Assembly (NCBI GenBank): GCA_014155875.1 | Contig: JACEFZ010017670.1 | Location: 41,001 to 105,000 of the forward strand | Length of the DNA: 64,000 bases | DNA from: Cepaea nemoralis | Lineage: Eukaryota; Mollusca; Gastropoda; Stylommatophora; Helicidae | Direction: 5' to 3' | Shown: piece by piece, positions 30,963 to 44,194 of the stretch | How the letters are laid out: every line of letters begins with the position of its first letter | Position numbering within the stretch: the stretch's first letter is position 1 | The notes under the pieces: model-generated | The model's database searches: none | What the model was told of the DNA's origin: nothing | The model's input: the letters and a program-made list of their open reading frames with translations, nothing else | Position numbers and translations under genes: made by a program

Positions 30963-33170
30963 CATCTCAGCAATTTAATGGTAAGGTTACTATTGCAACA
31001 AAGCATGGTTACGTTTTACCACAGACTACTTACAGGAACATTGAGGATAAAGCTGAAGAAAGTCAAATATATACCAGGAAACACTAAATATGATTTGTGT
31101 ACATTGAGTAATGACAAGGAAATACAAAACAAATTCAATATAGAAGTACAGAACAGATTTGATATATTGTCTGATCTAGAGATATTATTCCAGGATGTGA
31201 ATGATCAAAGGGAAATGTTAAAGAATTCAATTAGTTTGGCTGCAGAAACAACTATTCCAAAATTAAAGAAGGTGGGCCGTAAGAAATGGATGACTGAAGA
31301 AATGTTACATCTAATGGAAACAAGAAGACTCAACAAAAATAATCCTGCCAAATATGAAGAAATTCACAGACAAGTCAGAATATTATGTAGGAAGGCAAAA
31401 GAATCATGGCTGGAAGAAAAGTGCTTAGAAATTGAAAAACAACACAACAGTCAAAATACCAAATTAGTGCACAAAAGAATTCAGGAACTTACTAATAAAA
31501 GTCCAAGTACATCAACAGGCTGTCTAAAAACTAAAGATGGCAAAATCATAATAGAAAAAGATCAGATTCTACATGTATGGACAGATTATGTGAAAAACCT
31601 TTATAATGATAACTGAGAGAAACAGTATGATATTAGATTTAATAATGAAGGACCACCAATTTTAAAGATGGAGGTTCAAAATGTTCTTAAGCATATGAAA
31701 GCTGGCAAGGCCCCCGGTGTAGATAACATCACAACAGAAATGATTAAAGCTTTTGAAGAATGTGGATTAGAGCAAGTCACCAGACTGCTGAACACATTAT
31801 ATGATACTGGAGATATATCTCCTGAATTATGTAACTCTGTATTTATTGCAATCCCAAATAAAGCAGGAACCTTGGAATGTGATCAACATAGAACAATTAA
31901 TATAATGAGTCACATCACAAATATTTTGTTACGAATTATCATGCAAAGAGTGAGGAAGAAAATACAATCTGAAATAGGGGAAGAACAATGTGGGTTTGTA
32001 GAAGGAAAGGGTACAGTAAATGCTGTGTATATGCTGCGAACAGTTATTGAACGTGCTATAGAAGTAAACATGGATATACATCTGTGTTTTGTTTACTACA
32101 CAAAGGCTTTTGATAGAGTTAGACATGTCAACATGGTGGATATGCTTGCAGATCTACAAATTGATGGGAAAGACATTAGACTTATACAAAAACATATATT
32201 GGAAACAACAAGCTGCCATAAGGATTGATAATGAAGTGGGACAATATCAACCTATTAAGAGAGTTGTTAGGCAGGGATGTGTAATGTCTCCAGATCTTTT
32301 TTCCCTATATAGTGAAAATATTTTCAGAAATGTAGAAGATATAAATGGAATCAGCATGGTGGAAGAAACATCAATAACATTAGATATGCAGATGATACAG
32401 TATTAATTGCAGACAATGCGCAGGATCTGCAACAATTAGTAAACGCGGTTGTTGTACACAGTGAGCAGCTGGGGTTGGAATTAAATTGTAAGAAGACACA
32501 GGTTATGGTCGTCACTAGGAAGAACGAAGTACCACAATGTAATATACAAGTAAATGGGAATATTCTGCAACAAGTGAATAGATACAATTATCTCGGAACA
32601 GTCATAACATCTGATGGGAGATGCCTTGAAGAGATTAGAACAAGAATCGCCATGGCAAAAGTAGCATTTAGCAAGATGAAAGACATTATGACCAATAAAA
32701 AGATGTCAATTGAAACGAGGAAAAGAGTGTTGAGGGGATACATAGAGCCTGTTCTTTTGTATGGATGTGAAACTTGGACAATGTGCAGTCAAGCTGAAAA
32801 ACATCTGATGGCTGCAGAAATGTGGTTTCTGAGGAAAATGCAAAGAATACCATGGACAGACATAAAAACCAATGACCAAGTACTACAGGAGACAAATGAA
32901 AATCGTAGACTGAGAAATTAGACGAAGACAGTCAAAATGTGTTGGACATGTTATGAGAAGAAATGGATTGGAGAACTTACTGACAACTGGCAAGATCGAG
33001 GGGAACAGACCAAGAGGAAGACCGAGAGGAAAATACCTGGATGGCTTGGCCACATGGCATGGACGAGACAGGAACACTGAGCTGATCCACGACTCCGGTG
33101 ATCGAGTGAAATGGCGAGTCATGACCGCCTACGCTTTCCGGCATGGCACATGATTGATTGATTGATTGTA
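30963..33170 (+). mobile_element. 5'-truncated non-LTR retrotransposon with (TGAT)n tail
   Basis: It carries the reverse transcriptase and C-terminal region of a LINE; the endonuclease is absent. Visible motifs are KAGKAPGVDNI near 31700, FVYYTKAFDRV near 32090 (motif A), RQGCVMSPDLFSLY near 32270, YADD at 32384-32395, and YNYLGTVITSDGR near 32590. The basic end RPRGRPRGKYLDGLATWHGR lies near 33020. The frame is broken by a TGA at 31614-31616, frameshifts near 32200 and 32360, and a stop near 32920. The tail is (TGAT)4 at 33151-33170. The C-terminal RGRPRGKYLDGL style and short-repeat tail are reminiscent of RTE-type elements, but the clade is not settled. Confidence 0.88.
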
Positions 33171-33629
33171 GCGTAAAACAAGGAAGGCAGTAAAACGTAG
33201 AAGGCAGTAAGACAGTTCTTGGCAGTCTACCACAAGTGATAGCAGTTGGAGTGAGTAATGTCTCCACTCTACCACAAATGATAGTCAATAAGAAGGAGAT
33301 AATGTCTCCACTCTACAACAAATGTTTGTCACTAAGAATAAATAATGATGTAGCCAAGTTCATGCGACATGACTGTAAACACAGACTGGCTGGGACCAGG
33401 GCCAGATTGGTCATGTTTGCTCAGTCTGTTTTAGGTATTTCTTTGTCAACAGACACAGACTTTATTTATTTATTTATTTTAAAAGGGTAACAAATTAAGC
33501 ACGCAGGCCCGTCTTACATTCGGCCCTTCCAATCACTCATCTTTCTTTCATCAACAGTGCATAGGAAAAAATCATTGTCACATACATTTTGTAAACATAA
33601 ACAATGCATATTACTATGTTTTGAGACAC

Positions 33630-35365
33630 ATCCACCACCCACCCACACATCCCCCATTCACTCCAACCCCCCCCCCCCCCCCCACCCAACCACATACATA
33701 ACCCACACACACACATACATTCCCCCACCCATCCACCACCTCCTACACCTACACATCTCCCCACCCACACATACCTCTTACCCACAACACATCCCACCCA
33801 CTGACACCCCAAGCACACATACATTCTCCAACCCACACATCCCCCACCCACACACATCCACCCACCTACACACATCCCCCCACCCACTCACATATCTTCT
33901 ACCCGTCCCATTACCCAACAACAATCACTCACCCACATATCCTCCTCCACCCACACACCTCCAACCACCCAGTCAAACACACATTCCTCAGCCACACATC
34001 CCCCACGCACGCACACATATCTCCCCGTCAACTCACATATTCCGCACCTACCCACATACACATTCCGCACCAACCCACATAATCTCCCATCTCCTCCAGC
34101 CCACTCACAGATCCCGAGCCCACCCCTACAAACAACCCCCACCATCTCCTAACCTACACACACTCACCCATCCACATATCCTCTACCCATCCCCTAACCA
34201 AACATCCCTTAACCACACACCCTTACTCATATACAATCACCCACCCACACATCCTCTATCCAAACACACATCCTCCATCCACCCATCCCTCAGCCACACA
34301 TCCCTTAACCACACATCCCTACCCATATACACACACATCCCCACCCACGCAAAATCTCCCCACCCAAACACACATCCCTCACACACATCCCCATCCACCA
34401 ACACATCCCCCATTCACAAACACACACCTCCCTTCCACGCACACACAACCCACACATACACATCCCCAACCCACACACTCATCCCCTCACACATCCCTAG
34501 ACACACGTACTTATCCCTCAACCACTAACACCTACACATCCCTCACCCACTCATCAAAACATACATCTCCTATCTACCCACCCACACTCACACACCCCAA
34601 CCACCCATCTAAACACACATCCCCACCCTCACACACATCCTTCACCCACCCGCACACCCCACCCACCCTCACACACATCCTTTATCCACACCCAGCTCCC
34701 CTCCCACACAACACCTCACCCACACACATCCCAAAGACACATCCCTCACTCACACACATATCTCCCCACTCATCTCCTACCCATCCACATATCCCCCAAC
34801 TACAATCACCCTCACTACCCACACATACATCCTCCATCCACCCACACACACCCCAACACAGCCAGACATATCCCCCACCCAAACACACATCCCCAAATCC
34901 ATCACCCACACCCATCATGCACCCCTCCCCCAACCCGCACACATCCCCCACACACATTCACCCACACATCTCCCACACACACACTCCCCACCCATCCACC
35001 CAAACATCCCACACCCATACACATCCCTCACCCACACACACATCCCCAAACCCACAACCACCCCCACCTGCACATATCTCCCACCCACCACATCTCCCCA
35101 CCCACACATATACCCCCCACCCATCCCAAAACACACCATCAATCATCCACCAACATATCCTCCTCCACCCACTCACCCACAACCACCTAGCCAAACACAC
35201 ATCCCCACCCACACACACACATCTCCCCGCCAACCCACACATGCCGCACGTACCCACACACAAATCCCCAACCCACCCACACAATCCCACACCGTCCACC
35301 CACACATCCTGAGCCCACCCACACACATCACGAATCCACCCACCCACACACACACCCCATCCCCC
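33630..35365. repeat. C-rich minisatellite (CCCACACATCCC-type)
   Basis: About 1.7 kb of degenerate 10-14-bp units of the CCCACCCACACATC kind, G-rich on the minus strand. Long frames are repeat artefacts. Confidence 0.93.
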
Positions 35366-35508
35366 AACCTACTATTATGATCAAACTCCCATACTTTACA
35401 CACACACATACAGTGACGATTGTCGTGAGCATTGTCGCAAAATTGTAAAGAAAATGGAGAAAAATTGTACATATACATTTTGTAACTTAAAAATTAGTGA
35501 TGCAATTC

Positions 35509-35626
<118 letters not shown>

Positions 35627-35795
35627 CCACTCACTAACGCTCTCACTCACATTACAGTAATGTTATATTATACATGATAAAATCAAGTGTCATACATACA
35701 AACTGATAATGTGAAAGATGAAAATACACAAACACAGTGTGTTTTAGGTATTTCATTGACAACAGACTCAGTATGTTTTAGGTATTTCATTGTAA

Positions 35796-35985
35796 AGATC
35801 ATCTGCGACGAGACCACGAGGACGTCCAAGAAGAAAATGGATTGACGACATCAGAGACATTATACAACCACACGGAATGACACTATCCAGTGCCGTCCAC
35901 CGGGCGCTGGAACGTAAATTATTCCTCCCCACAATGCTTGACGGCAGAAGTGGAAGATGATGATGATGATGATGATGATTGTAAA
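35796..35985 (+). mobile_element. LINE 3' end with (GAT)n tail
   Basis: The plus strand encodes RPRGRPRRKWIDDIRD and a short C-terminal segment to a stop just before (GAT)8 at 35956-35980. The layout is the same as the end of the LINE at 40965-42615. It is inserted in the 34-bp repeat part of R copy 1. Confidence 0.75.
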
Positions 35986-36819
35986 TAGACTCTAACACGA
36001 TGCACAAAGGCTAGTTCACAAGAATACAGGCGGGTGTTACAGACTAAAAGCTTTCATCAGTGAAGAAACCAAGAAAGGGTAGCAGTAGCACCATATCTAC
36101 AAACAAGGAGAGCTGTATGTTGCATACGTATGTGGGGTGGGTGGTGTTGTACTAGTTCGATCATTCACTTTATGGTTTCATTGTACCCAGGCCTTGGTTA
36201 AATACTGACAAACTACGATGCAATCTGCGAGCTAAAGGGATGGAGAACGGACATCTTGATACACTTCAGAATTGTGTAGTTCAAGTTCTTCAAGCTGAAT
36301 TCGAAACGTAACGATCAAATCCGAGAATATTATAATTATGTCACTGTTACTCAATGTTTAAACACAATGTGTAACTAAGCTTTAGAAAACCTTGAATTCA
36401 AGAACAATGGACAACAGGAATCGTTGGTTGGCAGTCAACTTGGCAGTGCGGGAAGGCTTGGGTCTGAGTCATAAGACTTGCTTGCTATTCTGCAGCCACA
36501 TAAGTCCGTGTCAGAAAGGGATTGATTTCCTGAAAGTAACTCCAAAATTTCTATTTAAACTCTGGGAATTCCCTTTATGATGTGGACTTCTGTAGTTGCA
36601 GTAGGGCTAAATCAAATCAAATCAAATCAAATCAAATCAACTTTATTTTAAAAGGGTAACACATTGGGCACGAAGGCCCGTCTTACATCCGGCCCTTCCA
36701 ATCACTCGTCTTTCGTTCATCAAGAGCATTATACATTTACATAGGAAGAAATATAAACATTGTGAAATGAATGTTGTAAACATAATCAAGACAAATTACC
36801 ATGTTATGAGGCCCATCTC

Positions 36820-38775
36820 TGTCGTAAGTAAGGCTTTCTTACTTTAGTGTCGTCCCTGGAGTGAGGGGAATCAACACCCACATTTTTATTAACCCAATAT
36901 TATTGTCCTAGAGAAACCACCAGACTCCGTCCACAAAACTCCGTCAGTCTGCAGACACCTCTTTCTCACTCTCACTCACCCCTAGATCATGCCCCCTCTC
37001 ACTCTTCCCCAACACAACATACTCAACAACTCTATCTTTAACAAATAAATACAAAATAATTTATTAAAGCAAAGAGTATGTGTGTGAGAAGTGTGTGTGT
37101 GTACTGTGTAGAATGTGTGTCGAATATTCTAGTGTGTATGTAGATTCAGAGCAGCAGATCAGGAGCCCAAGTCAGATGGTCATCATAGCAAGGGTACACC
37201 ACAGCCTGATAGCTTAGTACGTGAACACCTCACCGATTGATGCGTCTCTTCTTCCAGACGTTGACTTTCTCCGGGATCCACTGGGTCTACTAGATGCATG
37301 ATCCACCAAAAATAGTTATTGTATAACCTTAATCATGGATCTGTCACTCACTGTAAAGACTAAGGTCCCTATAACTCAAAAAAAAGTACGGATCGCTGTA
37401 CCGTGAAAACTAGGTTTCAATGTCACAGGTCTCACATTTGTTCTAATCCATGTTCATAGATTGTCACACACAAACTGTTCTAAAGTACTTCTTCACTGTA
37501 CTAAATTATTCCACGAGAACTCCATGTTCAATGTTCTGTTCTATTCCCTAGTGTTCAGTGGTATGTGGTGAAGAAACGAGTATCACCCAACCTGGGTAAA
37601 TCCCTATTGTAAATGAATCGTTTATAATGTCTTGCTCCACTGAGCCAGTTTCGTATGGACCCTCTGGATCCTAGGCCTAGCATAAAGAGTGCTGATTGTA
37701 CTTTCTTCTGGGTATTTATTCATCTTATAAAATAAAGTGAATGTTCATTGGATGTTCTTCTTAATGAGAGTTGACCTCCATCAAACTCAGTGTAGAGCTT
37801 CCTCATAGACGTAGGGGAACCTGTTAGAGAAAGAGACCACATCTGGTGAAGGCCGCCTGATACATATCCTTACTAGCTGAATGTAGGCCTACTGCCTTGC
37901 TCAGAGATTTATCAGTGAACTAAACTCTGTCATGGATCAGAGTGGCCTATCACTTCAATCTGAATCAGGTTATGACAAGGAACGACAAATAAACAGAGTG
38001 CAGAACCCCAGTGGGCACCCCACTGAAAGATCCCACTATTGGACACTTCCCTCATCTCCCAACCCATTCTTAAATCTCTCCAAATATCACCCCACTACAC
38101 GATTCTCACTAGTAGAGCTAATTCTCACTTCGCTACTCTATTGTAGTTTTACCAAGGCTACTGCTTATATTCATTAGGCTTAAATATATTATCTATAATA
38201 CCTTATGCAATACGCATCACTCCTGGATGGCATCTACAATTTGCCATAAAGACATATGTTATTTAATGTTAATTAAATCGAACACATGAGATGCTCTCCG
38301 AATTTCCTCACAGCGGTACACACTCACACGTCAGCCCTAGTCAACGTTTTTTTCAACACTAACGGTAAACAAGTCATGTTTTTGTCACCAAGAGCTTGGA
38401 GTGTTCTAGTGAAGTTCTTTTGATGTCACGCAGGTGTCCTCAGGGGCACTAACTATTTCCTGAAGTCTTATTTCCCTTTGGTTTAATCCATGTCACCAGT
38501 TGTCTCCCCTTTGTTTCAACATCCAAAACAAAACACATCAGATGGTCCCAGGGGCAGATTATCCATTTCAGACTAAGTTATTATCCCCCTTGCTCCACCA
38601 ATACAAGCCCGCATGTCACAACCACATGCCTACAATTTCCTGACTTGTGGAAACTTCAAAGATAATTCCACTGCCTGATCTTACCGACTCGCCGTAGTAA
38701 ACAACTGCAGCTGCAAATCATACTGTCCTTGTTATCTGTATTATCTGATTGTGACTCCACAGTGATTTCATGACA
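36820..38775. mobile_element. Solo LTR with 5-bp target duplication
   Basis: Starts TGTCGTAAG and ends TTCATGACA, an imperfect inverted terminal repeat with TG...CA ends. It is flanked by ATCTC at 36815-36819 and ATCTC at 38776-38780. It interrupts the S element, whose two halves match copy 1 continuously. No coding sequence was recognised in its 1956 bp. It is not obviously the same family as the LTR at 6207-8389. Orientation is undetermined. Confidence 0.85.
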
Positions 38776-40400
38776 ATCTCCCACCTACCCATACATCACC
38801 CCACCCATACATACAACCCCACCTACCCACACACACACACCAAGGGACACATACATACCCCACCAACCAACCCATCCCCCTCCTACATATCCCCCACCCA
38901 CACACACTGCCCTCACCTTTCCCCCCCCAACCAAAACACATTCACCACCCACAAACATCCCCCACCAACCCACACATCCCACATGCACATCCTTACCCAC
39001 ACATCCTCTCCCCCACCCACACCTCCAACCACCCATCCCCCAGCCACATCTCTATCGACCACATAATTCCCCAAACACGCACACACATCCCCCACCAACC
39101 CAACATCGCAAATCCACTCACACATCCCCAAACCATACACACACATTCCCACCAACTGACATCGCCCTACCCCGACAAACACACATCTCCCTAACCACCT
39201 ATACATCCCAAATCCACTGACACACACCCCACAACCCTCACATACATCCTCCACCCACCCACACATGCCCTAACCCAATCCCCCATCACACACACCCCCA
39301 CCCGCGCATCACATGCATCCTCTACCACGCAATATTCTCAACCCACACACCGCACACATATCCCTCACCAAAACATCCCACACCTACATACCACCATGCA
39401 TCCCCACATACACTCCACACACATATCCCCCATCCACATACCATACAATATTCCCACCCACACCCACACAGATACCCTTACCCATCCACCCCATACCCCC
39501 ACCCACACACACATACCCCACCCACACACACACGTACCCCACCCACACAACACGCACCTCTCCCCACCCACACATGCATTTCCCAAACATCCACCAACAC
39601 TTACTCACTCACGCACACATCCTCCACTACGCACCCACACACCCCCACCCACCCCCAACAAAACATCTCTCATCACAATACCCCTACCCACACACATCCT
39701 CCACCCACTCACACATCGCACCCCGACACATACACATCCCTCACCCACCTATACATCCCTAAGCCACTCATACACCCCCACCCACACATTCTCCCTCCAC
39801 GCACACATCTCCCACACACACACCCCAACCACCCACACATACTTCTCCCAACCACCACACACCCCATACTCAACCACACACACATCCCCCACACCACAAA
39901 CTATCCCCCACCCACACACATATCCTCACCCATACCACCACAAACATACCTCCCATCCGCACATCCCCCACCAACACACCGCACACATATCCCAAACCCA
40001 CACATCATACACTTCTCCCCACCTATTCTTACATCCCCAATCCACCCACACAATCCCCTACCCACACAACCCCGCAACCCACACATACTTCCCCAAACCA
40101 TCCACACATCTCCACCCACCCACACACACATCCCCCGCACCCGTCCCATACACATATCCTCCACCCATACACACATCCCCCACACCCATTCTCACAGCCC
40201 TACTTTCACCCCCACACATCCATCCACACATCCCACCAACACCCACAAATATCACTACCCACCAACACCCACACACCTCAACCCATCCAAACGCATACCC
40301 CCACCCACATTCCCCCACCCACACATCCCCACCCACACATATCACCACACTCACACACACCCTCCACACATACTCACACATCCTCACATCTAGACACACA
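38776..40400. repeat. C-rich minisatellite, second array
   Basis: Same CCCACACATCCC-type units as 33630-35365, about 1.6 kb, following the solo LTR. Frames over it are artefacts. Confidence 0.93.
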
Positions 40401-40557
40401 CAAAATGCCTCACGTGAGCATTGAAACTAGTATGAACAAACTCCCACACTTTAATCACACATATACACTGACAATTGTCGTGAGCAGTCTCATAAAAATG
40501 TTAAACACGGAGAAAAATGTGTACATAAACAGTGTGTGAAGTAAAAATAGTGATGCA

Positions 40558-40559
40558 CA

Positions 40560-40600
<41 letters not shown>
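40558..40600. repeat. (CA)n microsatellite
   Basis: About 20 CA units at the place where S copy 1 has (CT)n. Confidence 0.95.
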
Positions 40601-40602
<2 letters not shown>

Positions 40603-40964
40603 TCCCTCTCACTGTCACTCATTCTGTCTCTCACTCAAACTACAGTAATGTGCTAGTAAGGGATAGTGTTCCAGAGAGTCAGGCCGTGGACCACTGGCCC
40701 GTGATTCTTGATGACCTTTTTTGGATTCAAGACCTCGCTAATACCAATTTACAAGTGAAGGAAAATAAGAAAAAGCGTTTGTGGATAACCGATGTAATCT
40801 TGAGCAAAATGACACAAAGAAAGAAAGCAAAGAACACTTAAAAAACAAAAAAATGCACAGGAGGTAGCAGTCAACCCCAGAATTTTCGCTGTTCGTGATT
40901 CCTGGGCACATTTTACGTTCAGTAGTTTGCAATTGCTTTCTGAACGACCGGGTCCTATATTTGC

Positions 40965-42615
40965 ATGCTATATTATATGCAGATCCTAATAAGATGGAAG
41001 CAGTACTTCGAACAACTTCTCAACATCCCATCAGATGTCACAGGAATTCAAGAGACCTACACAGATGTCACCGAAGAACTAGAACCAGACATACTAAAAG
41101 AAGAAATTATAGAAGCCATCAGATTAGCCCCATTGAACAAATCAAAAGGACAGGATGAAATACCAAATGAACTAATTAAAGCAGCAAGAGAAGTAGGAAC
41201 AGCTTGGCTACATAGACTATTCAACCATGTTTGGGTAGAACAACAGACACCACGAGGCTGGGGAAACGCCATAATTATCCCAACAAAGGCAGCAAAAGAG
41301 ATTGCACACAATACAGAGGCATTTCACTGTTGAGCCATACTGGGAAAATATTTTGCAAAATTCTTGAAAAAAGATTACGAACTACTTTAGATCCCCAGCT
41401 AAGCGAAACGCAGCTTGGATTTAGGAAAAACAAAGGATGCACAGACGCCATTTTTGCTCTTAGACAACTTATAGAAAAATCAATCGAATTCAATGAAACA
41501 CTCTACTTAGCCTTTGTCGACCAAGAAAAGGCATTTGATAGGGTAGATAGAAACAAGCTGTGGGAAATCCTTAAACAATATGGAGTGAGTACACATCTAA
41601 CAAACCTATGTAGAAGTTTATACAACAACAGTGAATGCATAGTGAGAGCAACTGGAGGACACTCAGAACTCTTCACCATAAGATCTGGAGTACGACAAGG
41701 TTGTGTCCTGTCCCCTCTCTTGTTCATAACATATATAGACAACATATGTAAAGAAACCAGCCAAGCAGAGACAGCAAGAATACCGCATGACGAGAACACA
41801 GAAGAAGAACCATCTGCAAATCTAACGATTAGAGAACTCCTGTTTGCGGACGACCAAGCACTAATAGCAAAATCAGAAGCTGAATTACAAGACCACATGA
41901 ATAGTCTAAATGTGTAGGGAACATGACATGAAAATTAGCACAAGCAAAACAGAGGTAATGACTATAACTAAAGAAGAACAAACAGCAACAATTCACCTAA
42001 ACGAATATCCCTTGAAACAAGTAAAGAGCTTCAAGTACCTAGGAAGTATAATATCATCAAATGGCAGATCAGAAGACGAGATCGAAAATAGGTGCAATAA
42101 GGCAAATCAACTCATTGGACAAATGGCACCAATACTAAAGAACAAATATGTATCAATAACTACTAAGAAAGCACTTTACAACACAATCTTCCTACCAACT
42201 CTGTGCTACCAATGCCAAACCTGGACAATGACAGAAAAAGATATAAGAAAAATCACAACAGAAATGAGGTTCCTGAGAAGAATACTCAACGTATCAAGAA
42301 GAGATAAGATCAGAAATGAAGAAATCAGGACTAAAGTGGGGGTTAAAGCTGCTCTAGATTTTATTAGAAAGCAGCAAGTCAAATGTTTTGGCCATGCAAG
42401 TAGGCTACCAGTCAACAGCATGCCACAACAAGCAATAATGTACAGACCAGATGGAAACAGAGGAAGAGGCCGACCACGTAAACGTTGGACGGAGGGAATA
42501 ACAGAATCCATGGGAATGTCGATATACGAAGCCCATAACCGGGCACTCTCACGAAGTTTATACTTCACCTCGACACCGCAAGGTACAAGAGGAACATGAT
42601 GAGATGAGATTATAT
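40965..42615 (+). mobile_element. 5'-truncated LINE, reverse transcriptase and C-terminus
   Basis: A second LINE family, without endonuclease. Motifs are QYRGISLLSHTGKIFCKILE near 41310, FVDQEKAFDRVDRNKL near 41510 (motif A, Q in place of the common Y/F-x), RQGCVLSPLLFITYID near 41690, FADD at 41842-41853 (F replaces Y), FKYLGSIISSNGRSEDEI near 42030, and RGRGRPRKRWTEGI near 42460. Frame breaks occur near 41280-41330 and at the TAG near 41917; otherwise it is well preserved. The 3' end is a short GATGA repeat at 42596-42610. The fragment at 35796-35985 is a related 3' end. Confidence 0.9.
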
Positions 42616-43020
42616 GCTGTGTTCAAAAGTTGCACTTTTTATGTCGTGTTTTAATGGTGTAGATGTTATCTTAAGTAGATTTCTTTTTCTGCCTTTCTAG
42701 ATAAAACGCTTATTTTGCCCCAGATGCAGTTTGAATGGATGATTATTCCATCATGTGGCAACTTCTTGTGGAAGATTAGAGACGCAGTTCGAAGTGTTTA
42801 TTCGTCCATCCTGTGGCTACCTCTTGTGGAAGAATAGAGACATTGTCAATGGTCTGGAACGTTTCTTTCCTCCCAGGTTATATTAACAAGTCTTGTTAGC
42901 AATTTAATTCCTGTTTTTTCCACACGCCATCATTATGAAATATGGCTCAATAAATATGTGTTAACTGAATAAATGGTCTTTTACTTTATTCTGAACTAAG
43001 TGTTTGAACTCAACATATAT
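42616..43020. other. No gene recognised
   Basis: Contains two diverged copies of about 60 bp (42725-42780 and 42785-42845, sharing TGTGGCWACYTCTTGTGGAAG). Nothing else seen. Confidence 0.5.
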
Positions 43021-43182
43021 ATAAACATTCATTTAAGTCAATGTTTAAACACAATGTGTAAGCATACTTCTGCAAAACTTACGAGGTGTGAATCCAAAAT
43101 TAAAGATCACCAAAAATCACAATTTAGTGGTCCACGCCCTGGCTCTCTGTGAAACCAGTCTGACAAGATCAGATGAACTACC

Positions 43183-43288
43183 GACGTCTATATCAGAAAT
43201 GGAATTCCCATAATTACAAGTCGTGCAGAAAATAATAACTTTAATTTTAGAAATCCCGTTTGGGAATTCCATTTCTGATATACACGTC
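43183..43288. repeat. Inverted repeat (28-bp arms)
   Basis: Arms 43183-43210 and 43261-43288 are complementary with one mismatch (core TCAGAAATGGAATTCCCA), separated by 50 bases. A weaker outer pair lies at 43042-43064 and 43418-43440. Confidence 0.9.
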
Positions 43289-43568
43289 TGTGGCTACAGT
43301 TTGCAAGCATGTCTTTATTTCTCAGAGACCCGGGCCCTGCCTCACTACCAACCCCACGATTCCTGTTTCCCATTGTTCTTGGATTTAAAGCATCGAAACG
43401 TTTGCTAAAGCTCACTTACACATTTTGTTTAAACATTGAGTAACACTGATATAATCATACTGGTTGAGGATTTTGTCGTTGAGTTTCTATTTCAGTTTGT
43501 AAACATGAAAAATTAAAAAATTGCTCTTGATGTCCGTCATCCATCTTTGTAGCTCGCAAATGTCATTA

Positions 43569-43954
43569 TTAAAGGGGGCTGCGTGGTCTTGAGGAGGTCC
43601 CGGGTTCAAGCCCCGGTATGGACCGGGATGTTTTCACGTGGACTTCTAGTAATAAAATTCCCCCAGGTCTCTAGGTAGTGAGATCGGACGCTCGTGTATA
43701 TTGTTGCGCACGTAAAAACTCCCTTGGCAATTGGAAATCGAAAAAGAGTAGCCTAACGGTGCTGCCCGGGCAAGAATTTCGAGTTAAAAATCTACCCAAT
43801 GTATTTAAGGATCCTCGCCGGCGCTACGGAGTTCGTGCACTGAGCTGAGTTTCTCCAGATTCAGGTTTGAGTTAGGAGGCGAATGGAGCACTTATGAGTT
43901 ACACCGGTGTGCCGTGATGTTGATCCATCGACTAAAACTAAAAAAACAAAAACT
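43569..43954 (+). mobile_element. tRNA-derived SINE with target duplication
   Basis: A B-box-like GGGTTCAAGCCCC lies near 43610 and the A-box region seems partly degraded. The body has CCCGGGCAAGAATTTCGAG and the 3' end is A-rich (ACTAAAACTAAAAAAACAAA). AAATGTCATT flanks both sides (about 43558-43568 and 43955-43964). It interrupts R copy 2. Confidence 0.85.
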
Positions 43955-44194
43955 AAATGTCATTGTAGTTGATCAGTATTTTACCAAATTCCGGGCACAG
44001 TAATCCATCAAGAGGATCAATCAACTTGCAGGCTTTGTTTGTTTAACAACATCACCCACCCCACATATTTATGCAACATACAGCTCTCTTTGTTTGAACA
44101 TTTGTTGTTATCCTTGCTTTGTTAATTTACAGATGAAAGTTCTTCATCTTAAACGCATAAATGTATTCTTGTGAACTAGCTTCTGTGTATTATG

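Larger units (their letters stand above)
36606..40660 (-). mobile_element. LINE-like 3' region S, copy 2, split by a solo LTR
   Basis: Left end on the plus strand: (AAATC)6 then TTTATTTTAAAAGGGTAACA and GGCCCGTCTTACATCCGGCCC-type sequence, matching copy 1. After 36814 the sequence is interrupted by the solo LTR 36820-38775, then continues as the same C-rich minisatellite and the right-hand unique block (40440-40555), ending with CTACAGTAATGT as in copy 1. The tail (TTGAT)n on the minus strand marks it as a LINE-type 3' end. Confidence 0.65.
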
